Part shown: piece by piece, positions 8,870 through 17,289 of the stretch | Layout of the letters: each line of letters opens with the position of its first letter | Position numbering within the stretch: the stretch's first letter is position 1 | Program-made: the position numbers and the translations under genes | Notes under the pieces: generated by a model | Database searches by the model: none | The model's input: the letters and a program-made list of their open reading frames with translations, nothing else | What the model was told of the DNA's origin: nothing | From: Planococcus wigleyi | GTDB lineage: Bacteria; Bacillota; Bacilli; Bacillales_A; Planococcaceae | Direction: 5' to 3' | DNA: 64,000 nucleotides | Assembly: GCF_014836985.1 (NCBI RefSeq) | Contig: NZ_JACSPU010000004.1 | Coordinates: forward strand, 62,001 to 126,000

Positions 8870-9207
8870 TTAGGGCAAAGACAAAAGCGAGAGGGTGTTC
8901 ATAACTATAAATGTAATTACTTACATAAGGTTAAACACAAAAAGTTCAAAACATGTAAACAATGAAAAAGAAAGCAAATTAGAAAGATCACTACTGCAAT
9001 AAATGTAAATGAATAAAGATAGGATGACTGAACCTTTGGCATTTCCAGCAGTATCTCTCGAAACAACTATGGGGCAATACTTGGGTACCATCTGCAGAAG
9101 GGGTAAAAGGGGCGATACAGTTTGCCGGCTCGTCTTTTCTGATGAACGTAGGCTGAGTTTATGGTAAAATGGAGAAATATCAACTGTGACTAGAGGGGTG
9201 ACTAAAT
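8870..9207. other. Intergenic gap, no gene seen
   Basis: AT-rich spacer of about 340 bases. The only signal I see is a tatggtaaaat extended -10-like element near 9160-9172 for the following phosphatase gene. Confidence 0.5.
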
Positions 9208-9795
9208 ATGACCACCGTATGTTTGGTTCGGCACGGGGAAACGGACTGGAATGCACAAGGGAAGATTCAAGGGACGGCCGATATTCCATTGAATAAAGCA
9301 GGTGCACGCCAAGCTGCGCAATGCGGGGCGTATTTAACTGGTGCCGATTGGGATTTGATCATCACGAGTCCGCTGCAGCGCGCCCGGCGTACTGCTGAAA
9401 TCATCAACGAAACCCTGGGTTTGCCGCTGATTGAAATGGAACAGTTTGCGGAAAAACATTTTGGGGACGCTGAAGGAATGACCTATGAAGAACGTGCGCT
9501 GACATTTCCAAACCGGTTTTATCCCAACCAGGAAGACAATGAGCTTTTCGCAGAACGGCTCGCTGCAGGATTGAAGATCATCAACGATCGCTTTCCTGAA
9601 CAGCGTGTGCTGCTGGTGTCCCATGGAGGCGTCATCAATGCCATACTCGGTGAATTGTCGAACGGTGAAATCGGCTCGGGTAAAACCCGGTTGTTGAATG
9701 CTTGCCTTAGCCATATCCATTTCGACAAACACAATTGGATCATCCAAAATTACAATCAGGTAAGCCATCTTCAACACTCGCTGAGCAGCAGTTAA
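9208..9795 (+). CDS. Histidine phosphatase family protein (PhoE/YhfR-like)
   Basis: A 195-residue member of the phosphoglycerate-mutase-like histidine phosphatases. The catalytic LVRHGETDWN is at the N-terminus (His9 is the phosphorylated residue), TSPLQRARRTAEII follows, and the second catalytic histidine is in LLVSHGGVINA. The length and the GTADIPLN segment fit the broad-specificity phosphatase branch (B. subtilis PhoE/YhfR type) rather than true dPGM. Ribosome site GAGGGGTG precedes ATG 9208. It stands alone and shares a bidirectional terminator with the next, opposite gene. Confidence 0.9.
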   Translation: MTTVCLVRHGETDWNAQGKIQGTADIPLNKAGARQAAQCGAYLTGADWDLIITSPLQRARRTAEIINETLGLPLIEMEQFAEKHFGDAEGMTYEERALTFPNRFYPNQEDNELFAERLAAGLKIINDRFPEQRVLLVSHGGVINAILGELSNGEIGSGKTRLLNACLSHIHFDKHNWIIQNYNQVSHLQHSLSSS

Positions 9796-9808
9796 GCCGG
9801 CAGCTTTT

Positions 9809-9848
9809 AAAAAAGCAGCAAGACGATTTTTCGTCCTGCTGCTTTTTA
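9809..9848. terminator. Bidirectional terminator
   Basis: aaaaagcagcaagacga pairs with cgtcctgctgcttttt (one G-T pair) around a short T loop. It serves the phosphatase gene and the convergent small membrane gene. Confidence 0.92.
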
Positions 9849-10031
9849 TTTTTTCGCTGTATTTTTTTCTTTGTCCATGCGGTAGACGTAAACAGCCATC
9901 GCTCCCATGAATAAGGCTGAATTGAACCAGAAGACGATATCGCCCAGCATGCCGTCAAAAATCAAAGCATTTGCTGAAGTGATCAATTGCATGGCGATGA
10001 TGAATAAAATCAAAATGGTTGGTGTCTTCAT
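9846..10031 (-). CDS. Small two-helix membrane protein, 61 aa
   Basis: Two hydrophobic segments (about residues 4-25 and 31-50) are followed by a short basic tail, KEKNTAKK. Topology is probably an N-in, C-in hairpin. GGAG lies about 8 bases upstream of the ATG at 10031, and the stop falls on the edge of a strong terminator, so this is a real transcription unit. I recognise no family; it looks like the many YczE/YoaF-sized orphan membrane proteins of Bacilli. Confidence 0.75.
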   Translation of the reverse strand: MKTPTILILFIIAMQLITSANALIFDGMLGDIVFWFNSALFMGAMAVYVYRMDKEKNTAKK

Positions 10032-10168
10032 TTCTTCACTCCGTTCCTTTCCTTATTATAAAGCTGCTGGTGATTATTTCAAGCAGGCACATTAAACCCG
10101 AAAAGTGAAAGTTGCCAGAAGGAATGGCATAATGGCAAAGAGAGAACGTCAGTTGAGGAGGAACCGGT

Positions 10169-10621
10169 ATGGTGAAATGGAAAGAAGAAATGGTGATTGA
10201 TGCCAATATCGAAAAAGTATGGAGTTTGTTCCGGGATGACAACGTGAAAAAATTGATGCCCAAAGTGGAAGAGCATATTCTGTTGGAAAACGACAATGAC
10301 CAGTTGGGTGCCAAACATGCCCAAAGCTACCATGAAGGGAACCAGCTCCAAACCTATATTGTCGAGACGGTCGGCTATGAAGATACGCCCGATAAAAAAC
10401 TCAAGCAAACCCAGTTTGAGATGGGCCAGAGTTTTGATGTGTTTTATTCGTTTACGCTATTGAAAGACGGTGAAAACCGGACAAAGTTCATTTACGAAGG
10501 GACGAACAAAGGCAAAGGGTTAATGGGCAAGGCGATGCTGCTGACGGGCAGCAAGAAAAGACGCCAGCAGACCGTCCAGACGTTCATGGAGCGGGTGCGG
10601 GACGAGGCTTTGAAACTCTAG
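10169..10621 (+). CDS. SRPBCC-family protein, copy 1
   Basis: A 150-residue START/Bet v1-like (SRPBCC) protein: it opens with WKEEMVIDANIEKVWSLFRDD, the beta-helix entry typical of polyketide cyclase/dehydrase-like proteins, and ends with a long amphipathic helix (QTVQTFMERVRDEALKL) that closes the ligand cavity. Ligand unknown. GAGGAGGAACC precedes ATG 10169. A paralogue starts 12 bases after its stop with its own ribosome site, so the two are co-transcribed. Confidence 0.82.
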   Translation: MVKWKEEMVIDANIEKVWSLFRDDNVKKLMPKVEEHILLENDNDQLGAKHAQSYHEGNQLQTYIVETVGYEDTPDKKLKQTQFEMGQSFDVFYSFTLLKDGENRTKFIYEGTNKGKGLMGKAMLLTGSKKRRQQTVQTFMERVRDEALKL

Positions 10622-10633
10622 GAGGACGGGGAA

Positions 10634-11083
10634 ATGGTGCATTGGAATGAGCAACGGGTGATTAATGCTTCTATCGACAAAGTCTGGGCACTGTTTTCGG
10701 ACGAACGGCTGCAAACCATTATGCCACAGCTGAAGAAACACCAATTAATCGAAGGACCGCCTAACCAAGTGGGTTCCAAATATGCGCAGCAAAACCAAAT
10801 GGGCAACCGGTTGATCAGCTATGTCATGGAAATCACCGCTTACGAGGATTTGCCGAATGATAAGCGCAAAGACCTCAGTTTTGTGGCAGGCGGTCTATTC
10901 CGGATATCCATGAGCTTTACATTAAATAGAATCAGCGATGAACAAACCTTATTTGTCTACAGTGGTTCCAATACAGGTATCAATTTGGCGGGGAGGGCTT
11001 TGCTGAAGCTTGATCCGAACGACAGCAGCAGAAAGCAGGCAAAAGAATTGATGGACCGGGTCCTTTTAGAGGCGGAATCTTAA
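10634..11083 (+). CDS. SRPBCC-family protein, copy 2
   Basis: A 149-residue paralogue of the preceding protein: the two share W(K/N)E, INASIDKVWALFSDE, KYAQ/KHAQ and YEDLP/YEDTP, and near-equal length with no large gaps, so they arose by tandem duplication and then diverged strongly. GGAGG at 10621 gives the ribosome site. Having two copies side by side suggests either two ligands or a heterodimer; neither is shown by the sequence. Confidence 0.82.
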   Translation: MVHWNEQRVINASIDKVWALFSDERLQTIMPQLKKHQLIEGPPNQVGSKYAQQNQMGNRLISYVMEITAYEDLPNDKRKDLSFVAGGLFRISMSFTLNRISDEQTLFVYSGSNTGINLAGRALLKLDPNDSSRKQAKELMDRVLLEAES

Positions 11084-11428
11084 AAGCGAATGACAGCAGT
11101 CATACAGGAGCGGTTTCTTATTTAGCAGAATAAACAAAATAGAAACAAAAGAGCTTTCATCTGTCGATATGTTAAAAACAGAAAGAGAGCACTTTTTTGA
11201 TAGATATGTAACAAACTACTTAAGGATTTAACATATAAGTTCAAAAACGTCTACAAGAAAAAACTAAAAATCAATAAATAGCCCCAACTGAAACAAGATA
11301 TAACATGTATTAAAAGAACCGTGCAAAGTAATAGCAGAAAAACAAGGCTTTTCGTGACAGCCGATGGTTGTATTTGTATGATATAGGAAATGAACATGGC
11401 TACATGTCATCCATAGGGGGATTGGAAC
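11084..11428. promoter_or_regulatory. AT-rich gap with promoter for MBL-NUDIX gene
   Basis: GTGACA (11354-11359), 17 bases, TATGAT (11377-11382) forms a good sigmaA promoter 47 bases before the next start codon. An imperfect hairpin around 11145-11200, ending in six Ts, may terminate the SRPBCC pair. No gene is visible in the rest. Confidence 0.55.
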
Positions 11429-12691
11429 ATGATCAAGGTCTATGAAAAAGAACAGGTTTTGTGTGTAGAAGGAATTTTGGAAGAGACCCGCAGCAAAGTA
11501 TTTGTTTTTCTTGTAGACGGCATGCTGATCGATACCGGCGCAGAGAAACTTCAAGAAGAATTAAAGGCATTTTTCAGTGACCATTCATTTGACCAGGTGG
11601 TCTTAACGCATCACCACGAAGACCACACCGGAAACGCTGCATGGATTCAGGAACATGTTGAAGTTCCATTTTTTCTTCATCCACTGGGATTGGCGATTAC
11701 GGAAGAAGAGGGGGAATACCCGGAATACAGAAAAGTCACCTGGGGCAATCGGCGCGCCTTTAACGCCTTGCCGCTTGGTGAACGCATCCGCTCCCGTTCA
11801 CTTGAATGGCAGGTCATCCATACACCCGGGCATGCAGACGACCACGTTGCGTTGTTTCATGAAGAATCGGGTCGCCTGTTTACTGGAGACCTGTTCGTGT
11901 CTCCTAAAACGCGCGTCATGATGAAAACGGAGTCGGTCCCGCTCATTTTGGCATCATTGCGAAACTTATTGGCCTTGCCATTCACATCGGTCTTCTGCAG
12001 CCATGCCGGATTTTTGGAAAACGGACGCGCTTTGCTGGAGCAAAAGTTGCAGCATCTGGAAAAGTTGCAACAAGCAATCATCGATCTTTACGAAAAGGGA
12101 CAGACCCCAGGCGAAATCAATCAACAGCTTTTTCAAAAAACGTATCCGATCATCCAGTTTTCGAAAAGGGAATGGGACACCATCCATATTGTCACGTCAG
12201 TCGTTTTTGATTATATCAGCAAGAAGAACCAGCAACTGCGGCCGCGTGCAAACACATTAGGCATTCTCAGAAAAGGAAATGCGATTCTCCTGGAACAGCA
12301 ATTCGTCCGCCATTCAAAAGGAGACGGCCCTTTTTACCGGCCGCTGGGCGGCACAATCGAGATGGGAGAGTCTTCTGCTTCGGCGCTGCAAAGGGAGTTT
12401 CAAGAGGAGATTGATGCAGACATCCGCATTGTCCAGTATATGGATGTACTCGAAAATATCTATACATTAAATAAAAAGGTTTTCCATGAAATCTCCCTGA
12501 TCTACGAAGTGGAATTTGCGGAAGCTGAACAGGATCTTCAAGAATCCTTTGATGTGGTGGAAGGAAATACGATGACGCTGGCGAAATGGGTCAGCCTGGA
12601 AGAATTGGCAAGAGAAAAAACCACGCTTTATCCAGACGGGTTGCTCGCTCTGCTCCAACAGCTGCCGGAACCCGTCCAAACAAAAATCTGA
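11429..12691 (+). CDS. MBL-fold hydrolase fused to a NUDIX domain
   Basis: Two enzymes in one 420-residue chain. Residues 1-260 are a metallo-beta-lactamase fold with the full metal motif THHHEDHTG (histidines 61-63 and 66, aspartate 65), HTPGHADDH, FTGDLF and CSHAG, followed by a helical segment. Residues about 275-415 are a NUDIX hydrolase: the NUDIX box at 307-330 reads G-x5-E-x7-REFQEE, complete except that the usual glycine near its end is aspartate. Expected chemistry is hydrolysis of an ester-like bond plus cleavage of a nucleoside-diphosphate-linked or related pyrophosphate; the real substrate is unknown. The frame is continuous, with no sign of assembly fusion. GGGGG and TTGGAAC lie upstream of the ATG. 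Confidence 0.88.
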   Translation: MIKVYEKEQVLCVEGILEETRSKVFVFLVDGMLIDTGAEKLQEELKAFFSDHSFDQVVLTHHHEDHTGNAAWIQEHVEVPFFLHPLGLAITEEEGEYPEYRKVTWGNRRAFNALPLGERIRSRSLEWQVIHTPGHADDHVALFHEESGRLFTGDLFVSPKTRVMMKTESVPLILASLRNLLALPFTSVFCSHAGFLENGRALLEQKLQHLEKLQQAIIDLYEKGQTPGEINQQLFQKTYPIIQFSKREWDTIHIVTSVVFDYISKKNQQLRPRANTLGILRKGNAILLEQQFVRHSKGDGPFYRPLGGTIEMGESSASALQREFQEEIDADIRIVQYMDVLENIYTLNKKVFHEISLIYEVEFAEAEQDLQESFDVVEGNTMTLAKWVSLEELAREKTTLYPDGLLALLQQLPEPVQTKI

Positions 12692-12808
12692 TGGTGAATC
12701 ATGCCGGATTTGCTTTGGCAGGAGGGCAGAACCCTGGGTGAAGTTTTGGTATACTGAAGGCATAAAGCCTGCCTGTTGCAGTCTTAGGACGAGAGGAGCA
12801 AGCCCTTC

Positions 12809-14812
12809 ATGACTTATTTGATTATGTTAGTGGAATTACTGGCAGTGGCACTATTCATCTATTATGTCAGCGGCCGATTGATGGGTTCAAAAGTCAATTT
12901 TACGAAAAGGATCCTTTCTGTACTGCTGGGGGTCAGTTTGACGACATTCGTCTATTGGTATTCATATCTACGCTATACGGATTTTTTAACTGAAAGCATC
13001 GCTTTTGCGGTTACAGACGCGAGTGCCATCATCTGGATCGGCAGCATGCTGCTGATTTCGATGCTGTTCTACTTGTTTTTCGAATTGTTCGATCCAATAG
13101 AACTCGGGGAACGGGGAGAACGCATCACCGGCCAAAAATTCATCATTCAACGGCTCAGACATCGGTGGCGCCGTCAAAAGCGCCTCAGCCAGGTACTTGA
13201 AATCGCTGTAAGAAATGGATTTTCCCGCACCATCCGCTATGCACGCCACAGGGAAAGCAACCGGGATTTCGCAATTGCTTTCCGCGATACGCTGGAACAA
13301 AGCGGCGGAATCTTCATTAAGTTCGGGCAGGTATTGTCCACCCGTACCGAGCTGTTTTCGCCCGTCTTCATCGAAGAACTGGAAACGCTGCAGCAGGATG
13401 TCAAACCCCTGACCAGTGCCCAAGTCACCGACATTCTGAAGAATTCCTTATCCGCAAGTATTGAAGATGTCTTCTCAGAATTTCAAATGGAGCCGCTCGC
13501 CGCCGGTTCCATCGGCCAAGTGCATCGGGCTGTTTTGCGAAAAACGCAGGAAGACGTAGTGGTGAAATTGTTGCGTCCTGAAGTGAAAGGAATCATGCGA
13601 AATGATTTAGACATTCTCGTTGAATTCGCCGAATGGGTCACCAGCAAGTCGAAATGGGCAGAAAATATCGGTTTCCGTGAACTCGCCATCGGTTTTGCGA
13701 ACGGGCTGCGCGAAGAAATCAATTTCGGGATTGAGACACGCAATACCATTCAAGTGGCCAATGCACTCAAAAAAAGCGATTACCTGGTGAAAATTCCCCA
13801 TGTTTACCGGGAATACAGCAATGACAACTTAATCGTCATGCAGTATTTTAAAGGGAAGAGCATTTCCCGAGGACAAGACGTCTTTGACCAGTTTAATGTC
13901 GAACAAAAAGAATTTGGTCGGACGGTGCTGTTTTCCTTTTTTGAACAGATGCTGTTTTCTGGAATCTTTCATGCCGATCCGCATCCGGGCAATATCTTCA
14001 TCGATGAACAAGACGGACAGCCGATTCTCCTGGATTTCGGTGCTGTTGGACGGCTTGCCGCTCCGCAGCAGGATGGATTGAACCTCTTCATCATCGGTGT
14101 CCAGCAAAATGACGCAGAAGTCATTTACGACGCCATCACTGCGCTTGTGGAAGACAACAGCCAGATTGATCGCCAAAAGCTTGAACAGGCCATCGGGCAA
14201 TTGCTGTTGAAGATTTCCTATGTCGACAAGATCCCGACGGAAGAACTGATCCATTCCATGTTTGATATCGTCCGTGAATTCGGTTTGGCGTTCTATCCAT
14301 CGGTCGGCATGGCGCTGCGTTCGCTGATCAGCCTGGACAGCACACTCCATACCATCGATCCGAAGTTTGATATGTTCACGGAAGCCAAGGTCTTCGCGAA
14401 GAAATACAAAACTGCGGTATTGAAGAAACCCTTTACCGAACCGCGCGAAACCAAACAGAAAATCGAAGAAGAACTGGCCTTGCTGATTCCAGAAATGATG
14501 AGATTGCCGAAACGTGCCGATCAATTGGTCCAACGCCTGGAATCCGGCAAAATCATCCTGCACCACGATGTGTTTTCCGACAAGCACAATGCCAATTTCA
14601 TCCTTCAACTGTTTTCCCGGTTCGTGCTGCTGATGTCGGGCATCACCTTCGGTTTGGTGTCAGCCGCCTTGCTCGCGATTGCGCAATTCATCAATACCCA
14701 ATACGCCGTCTACTTGAACACTGCCGCTTATACGGGATTGTTCTTGTGTGTCATCCTGTTGGTGCGATTATCTATCCAGGCCATCCGCGATATGAAGCGA
14801 AGCAATGCCTAG
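12809..14812 (+). CDS. ABC1/UbiB-family atypical kinase, membrane bound
   Basis: A 667-residue protein. The first 95 residues carry three hydrophobic segments, an addition to the usual UbiB layout. The kinase-like core then shows the family hallmark KFGQVLSTR (the KxGQ motif), the alanine-rich loop AAGSIGQVHRAVL, VVKLLRPEV with the invariant lysine, HADPHPGNIFI as catalytic loop and LLDFGAVG as the metal-binding DFG equivalent. Two more transmembrane helices end the protein. Relatives (AarF, UbiB/Coq8) support quinone biosynthesis or lipid homeostasis as ATPases. GAGAGGAG lies upstream of the ATG; single gene with a terminator. Confidence 0.9.
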   Translation: MTYLIMLVELLAVALFIYYVSGRLMGSKVNFTKRILSVLLGVSLTTFVYWYSYLRYTDFLTESIAFAVTDASAIIWIGSMLLISMLFYLFFELFDPIELGERGERITGQKFIIQRLRHRWRRQKRLSQVLEIAVRNGFSRTIRYARHRESNRDFAIAFRDTLEQSGGIFIKFGQVLSTRTELFSPVFIEELETLQQDVKPLTSAQVTDILKNSLSASIEDVFSEFQMEPLAAGSIGQVHRAVLRKTQEDVVVKLLRPEVKGIMRNDLDILVEFAEWVTSKSKWAENIGFRELAIGFANGLREEINFGIETRNTIQVANALKKSDYLVKIPHVYREYSNDNLIVMQYFKGKSISRGQDVFDQFNVEQKEFGRTVLFSFFEQMLFSGIFHADPHPGNIFIDEQDGQPILLDFGAVGRLAAPQQDGLNLFIIGVQQNDAEVIYDAITALVEDNSQIDRQKLEQAIGQLLLKISYVDKIPTEELIHSMFDIVREFGLAFYPSVGMALRSLISLDSTLHTIDPKFDMFTEAKVFAKKYKTAVLKKPFTEPRETKQKIEEELALLIPEMMRLPKRADQLVQRLESGKIILHHDVFSDKHNANFILQLFSRFVLLMSGITFGLVSAALLAIAQFINTQYAVYLNTAAYTGLFLCVILLVRLSIQAIRDMKRSNA

Positions 14813-14854
14813 AAGAGCATGTATCCTGAGAAGGGTATATGCTCTTCTATTTTT
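14811..14854 (+). terminator. Terminator after ABC1 kinase gene
   Basis: A 10-bp stem (agaagagcat/atgctcttct), with further pairing inside, starts at the stop codon and ends in a T run. Confidence 0.85.
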
Positions 14855-15087
14855 ATTGGCTTTTTGGCCGCTCAATTTCGATAGTCAATAAGGAACAGCA
14901 AGGTATCTTGATTTGCAAAAATCGTCTTAAAATATATTTATGATTTAAAATTTTAATACTCAGTAAACTTAGGTATACTAGTTTTATATAAACATCGGAA
15001 GATTTTCTTGCTATGCACATTTTTTATATAGCAGTAAAAACGCTATAAAAGAAAAAGCAGCGTTTAACTAAAAAGGAGTGCTACGCC

Positions 15088-15282
15088 ATGGGCAAATCGA
15101 AGCCGGTATTAGAGATGATTGATTTGATCGGAAACCTCCTCTATATCTTTTTATCAATTTACTTTATTTATTATCTGTTGACTAATGAAATTGAATTTCA
15201 ATACTTAGCGATAGTGCCATGTTTTTTCTTTATCCAAGGAATTTTAGGCCTGGTCGCATGGAAAAGAAGAAAAGAAGCTTAG
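15088..15282 (+). CDS. Small two-helix membrane protein, 64 aa
   Basis: A strong AAAAGGAGTG ribosome site precedes the ATG. Two hydrophobic segments (about residues 13-31 and 38-57) are joined by a short acidic loop and closed by the basic tail KRRKEA, giving a cytoplasmic C-terminus. No family recognised. The upstream 230 bases are AT-rich and contain TATACT near 14,976, a plausible -10. It is followed 57 bases later by another gene of unknown function on the same strand. Confidence 0.72.
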   Translation: MGKSKPVLEMIDLIGNLLYIFLSIYFIYYLLTNEIEFQYLAIVPCFFFIQGILGLVAWKRRKEA

Positions 15283-15339
15283 CCTGTATATATGATAAAC
15301 TGATAATTAAATTATAGTTTGCAGGGAGGAGCTTGTATT

Positions 15340-15906
15340 TTGGATCAGGGCTTTCCTAAACAAGTGAAAGAGGACCTGCTTGCCGTAACCCGGTTGATTG
15401 CCAGTAAAACGAATAGAGATGTGGCTATCGATCTGCCTCAAGAACCTCTTCACTATGTTCATAAGGGCAAGGTTATTCAGTTTCCTTATCGCATCTACTA
15501 TACGGACATTCCAGATAAAGCGGCCGCCAAGTTAAGCCCTCAGCAACAAATGATCTTGCATTGCATCTATTCAAGAAGTGACAACGGCTTTGTACGCCAA
15601 AAGCATCTGCGCTGCTTGCTGCAAATGGATTATGAAGAGTGGGCAATTCCTTATATCGTGAAAATCTGTGATGAATACGTTGTAGAGATACTGGAAATGG
15701 TTTATGGTTTTTTGAAAGAACAGGATACAGAACGGATTCGGTGCTTTTGTCTGGAAAACAAAGAGGTGTTTTATAGAAGTTATTGCAGAATGATCAGCTA
15801 TTGGAACGAGTACTACCGGCATAGTACTCCTGATTTTCAGCAATACATAGGCAATAAGCTGTTTAGAGAGTGTTTGGGGGCATCCGCTAATTCGCAGTTG
15901 AATTAG
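15340..15906 (+). CDS. Protein of unknown function, 188 aa
   Basis: The ribosome site GGGAGGAG (15324-15331) best serves TTG 15340; the in-frame TTG at 15319 lies upstream of it. The product is soluble and mixed alpha/beta by composition, with SPQQQMILHCIYSRSDNGFVRQKHLRCLL in the middle, a pattern seen in helical bundle proteins, and several cysteines without a CxxC pair. No signal peptide or membrane helix is evident. I do not recognise a family. Its stop codon lies inside a strong terminator. Confidence 0.7.
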   Translation: MDQGFPKQVKEDLLAVTRLIASKTNRDVAIDLPQEPLHYVHKGKVIQFPYRIYYTDIPDKAAAKLSPQQQMILHCIYSRSDNGFVRQKHLRCLLQMDYEEWAIPYIVKICDEYVVEILEMVYGFLKEQDTERIRCFCLENKEVFYRSYCRMISYWNEYYRHSTPDFQQYIGNKLFRECLGASANSQLN

Positions 15907-15919
15907 CGGATTTTTCTTT
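15882..15919 (+). terminator. Terminator overlapping stop codon
   Basis: A 12-bp perfect stem (atccgctaattc/gaattagcggat) with a six-base loop, then a T-rich run. The 3' arm contains the stop codon. Confidence 0.92.
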
Positions 15920-16059
15920 TTTCCGCTCGGCATCTTCTCTTGATTCACCACTCGAATTAACAGCTCTGTAAAATAATTGCAAGAAAATTGAAACTGTTTT
16001 TCTTTTCATTCGTAGTATTACCAAGACCTAACTTTACTAACTAGATGAGGAGGGATTTT

Positions 16060-16692
16060 ATGTATTTTTTTAAAAAGAACGAAGAAGCACCTCGGAAGAA
16101 TGTTGCGGGTTTTATAGTTTTACTGATTGTCAGTTTCCTGCTTATGGGATGTTCCACCGGCGATACTGAAGAAAGTAACGGGGCGGAAGCCAAAGAAGCT
16201 GCAGATAAAAACGAACAGGCCATCCGATCCGTTATTGAAGAGGAATTCAATGGACCAGACGAAGAATATAAAGAATTGCTGAATGCAGCGATGGAAGCAC
16301 AGGTTTCAGAAGAGTATATGGATGATTACGAAGCCTACTTGGAATCACCTGAATATCAGGCGTTAATGAGCTATATGGAAGAAACTTATGCCTCTTATTT
16401 TACAGAGAACGGCTATGATCACTTTATCAATTCCACGCCGGCTTTTATGTACTCTGGCTTTGAACAAGAGTATGAGTTGATTCCTGCCGCTATTGAAATC
16501 ACTCAAAACGAAGCCGAAGAAACGCTATACGATATTAGTTTCCAAGTAGCGTACACAGATGGAAACGGCGAATCGAGTGACTACAATTTCGAAGGAAGTG
16601 CCACTGTCCCTGAAGAAGGGAAAATCGGGAAGATTGAGTATTTGGACGGCTATGAAGATGGACTCCATCAAGCACTCACCAATAATGAATAG
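16060..16692 (+). CDS. Putative lipoprotein, 210 aa
   Basis: A type II signal peptide is clear: basic N-terminus, hydrophobic core FIVLLIVSFLLMG, then the lipobox cysteine followed by STGDTEES. The mature part is very acidic (repeated Glu/Asp), helix-rich in its first half (YKELLNAAMEAQVSEEYMD) and beta-rich later (TLYDISFQVAYTDGNG). It would be anchored on the outer face of the membrane. GAGGAGGG precedes ATG 16060; an ATG at 16045 overlaps the ribosome site and is unlikely to be used. Family not recognised. Confidence 0.82.
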   Translation: MYFFKKNEEAPRKNVAGFIVLLIVSFLLMGCSTGDTEESNGAEAKEAADKNEQAIRSVIEEEFNGPDEEYKELLNAAMEAQVSEEYMDDYEAYLESPEYQALMSYMEETYASYFTENGYDHFINSTPAFMYSGFEQEYELIPAAIEITQNEAEETLYDISFQVAYTDGNGESSDYNFEGSATVPEEGKIGKIEYLDGYEDGLHQALTNNE

Positions 16693-16706
16693 ATATAGAA
16701 TGACTC

Positions 16707-16734
16707 AACGCTGCCTTTTAGGCGGCGTTTTTTT
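16707..16734 (+). terminator. Terminator after lipoprotein gene
   Basis: aacgctgcc/ggcggcgtt stem with one T-G pair, five-base loop and T run. Confidence 0.9.
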
Positions 16735-16796
16735 ATTAATCGCCTGATTTGAGAAAGTCAAAGCATACACAATCCACATTCCGTAGGTTCCCATGT

Positions 16797-16833
16797 TTGA
16801 CATATCGAATTAAATCGATATACAATGCGGCTA
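16797..16833 (+). promoter_or_regulatory. Promoter with ArsR-type operator, leaderless start
   Basis: A perfect TTGACA (16797-16802), 18 bases and TACAAT (16821-16826) place transcription start at or within a base or two of the ATG at 16833. The spacer is filled by a perfect inverted repeat, atatcga-N6-tcgatat (16802-16821). Repressor bound there would occlude RNA polymerase, the usual ArsR/SmtB mechanism. Confidence 0.75.
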
Positions 16834-17156
16834 TGGATAATTTAAATGAATTAGACGTATTTAAAGCTTTGTCGAACAAGACCCGTTTAGATATACTGAA
16901 GTGGCTGAAAGATCCCGAAAAGAACTTCCCGAAACAACAGGCCAATTTGCCGAAGGAGGTCAGCATTAAAGGTGGGGTTTGTGTTGGGGATATTCAGGAC
17001 AAAGTGAACTTGTCCCAATCTACGGTCTCGCATTACTTGTCACTTATGCAAAAAGCAGGGCTTTTGGAAGCTGTCCGGTATGGGCAGTGGACGTATTACA
17101 GACGCAATGAAGAGACGTTGGCTAAAATTGCAGAGTTCGTGAAACAGGAGATTTGA
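16833..17156 (+). CDS. ArsR/SmtB-family repressor, likely leaderless
   Basis: A 107-residue winged helix regulator: FKALSNKTRLDILKWL is the ArsR entry helix pair and VNLSQSTVSHYLSLMQKAGLL the recognition helix region. It lacks the ELCVC metal site of ArsR proper and has a single cysteine in GGVCVGD, so a metal-free or thiol-sensing mode is possible. The ATG at 16833 has no ribosome site, but the promoter geometry puts transcription start essentially at the A, implying a leaderless mRNA. A longer upstream frame would run through the promoter and is rejected. The matching operator at the following MFS gene suggests it represses that pump and itself. Confidence 0.85.
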   Translation: MDNLNELDVFKALSNKTRLDILKWLKDPEKNFPKQQANLPKEVSIKGGVCVGDIQDKVNLSQSTVSHYLSLMQKAGLLEAVRYGQWTYYRRNEETLAKIAEFVKQEI

Positions 17157-17183
17157 TTCTTTTGGAAGCGGATCTCTGACTGA

Positions 17184-17213
17184 TTTACATATCGATTATT
17201 CTAGATATATCTA
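17184..17213 (+). promoter_or_regulatory. MFS promoter with second ArsR-type operator
   Basis: TTTACA (17184-17189) is followed by atatcga-N6-tagatat (17189-17208), the same 7-6-7 layout as the arsR-like promoter with one arm mismatch. The operator starts on the last base of the -35 in both cases. The -10 (TATCTA, 17208) is weak. Confidence 0.65.
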
Positions 17214-17289
17214 TATTTTAAACTCCAGACTTTTTGACCTAAGAGTAGGGAAGGGCACCACACAAAAAAGTATTGGAGTGAATTGTATT

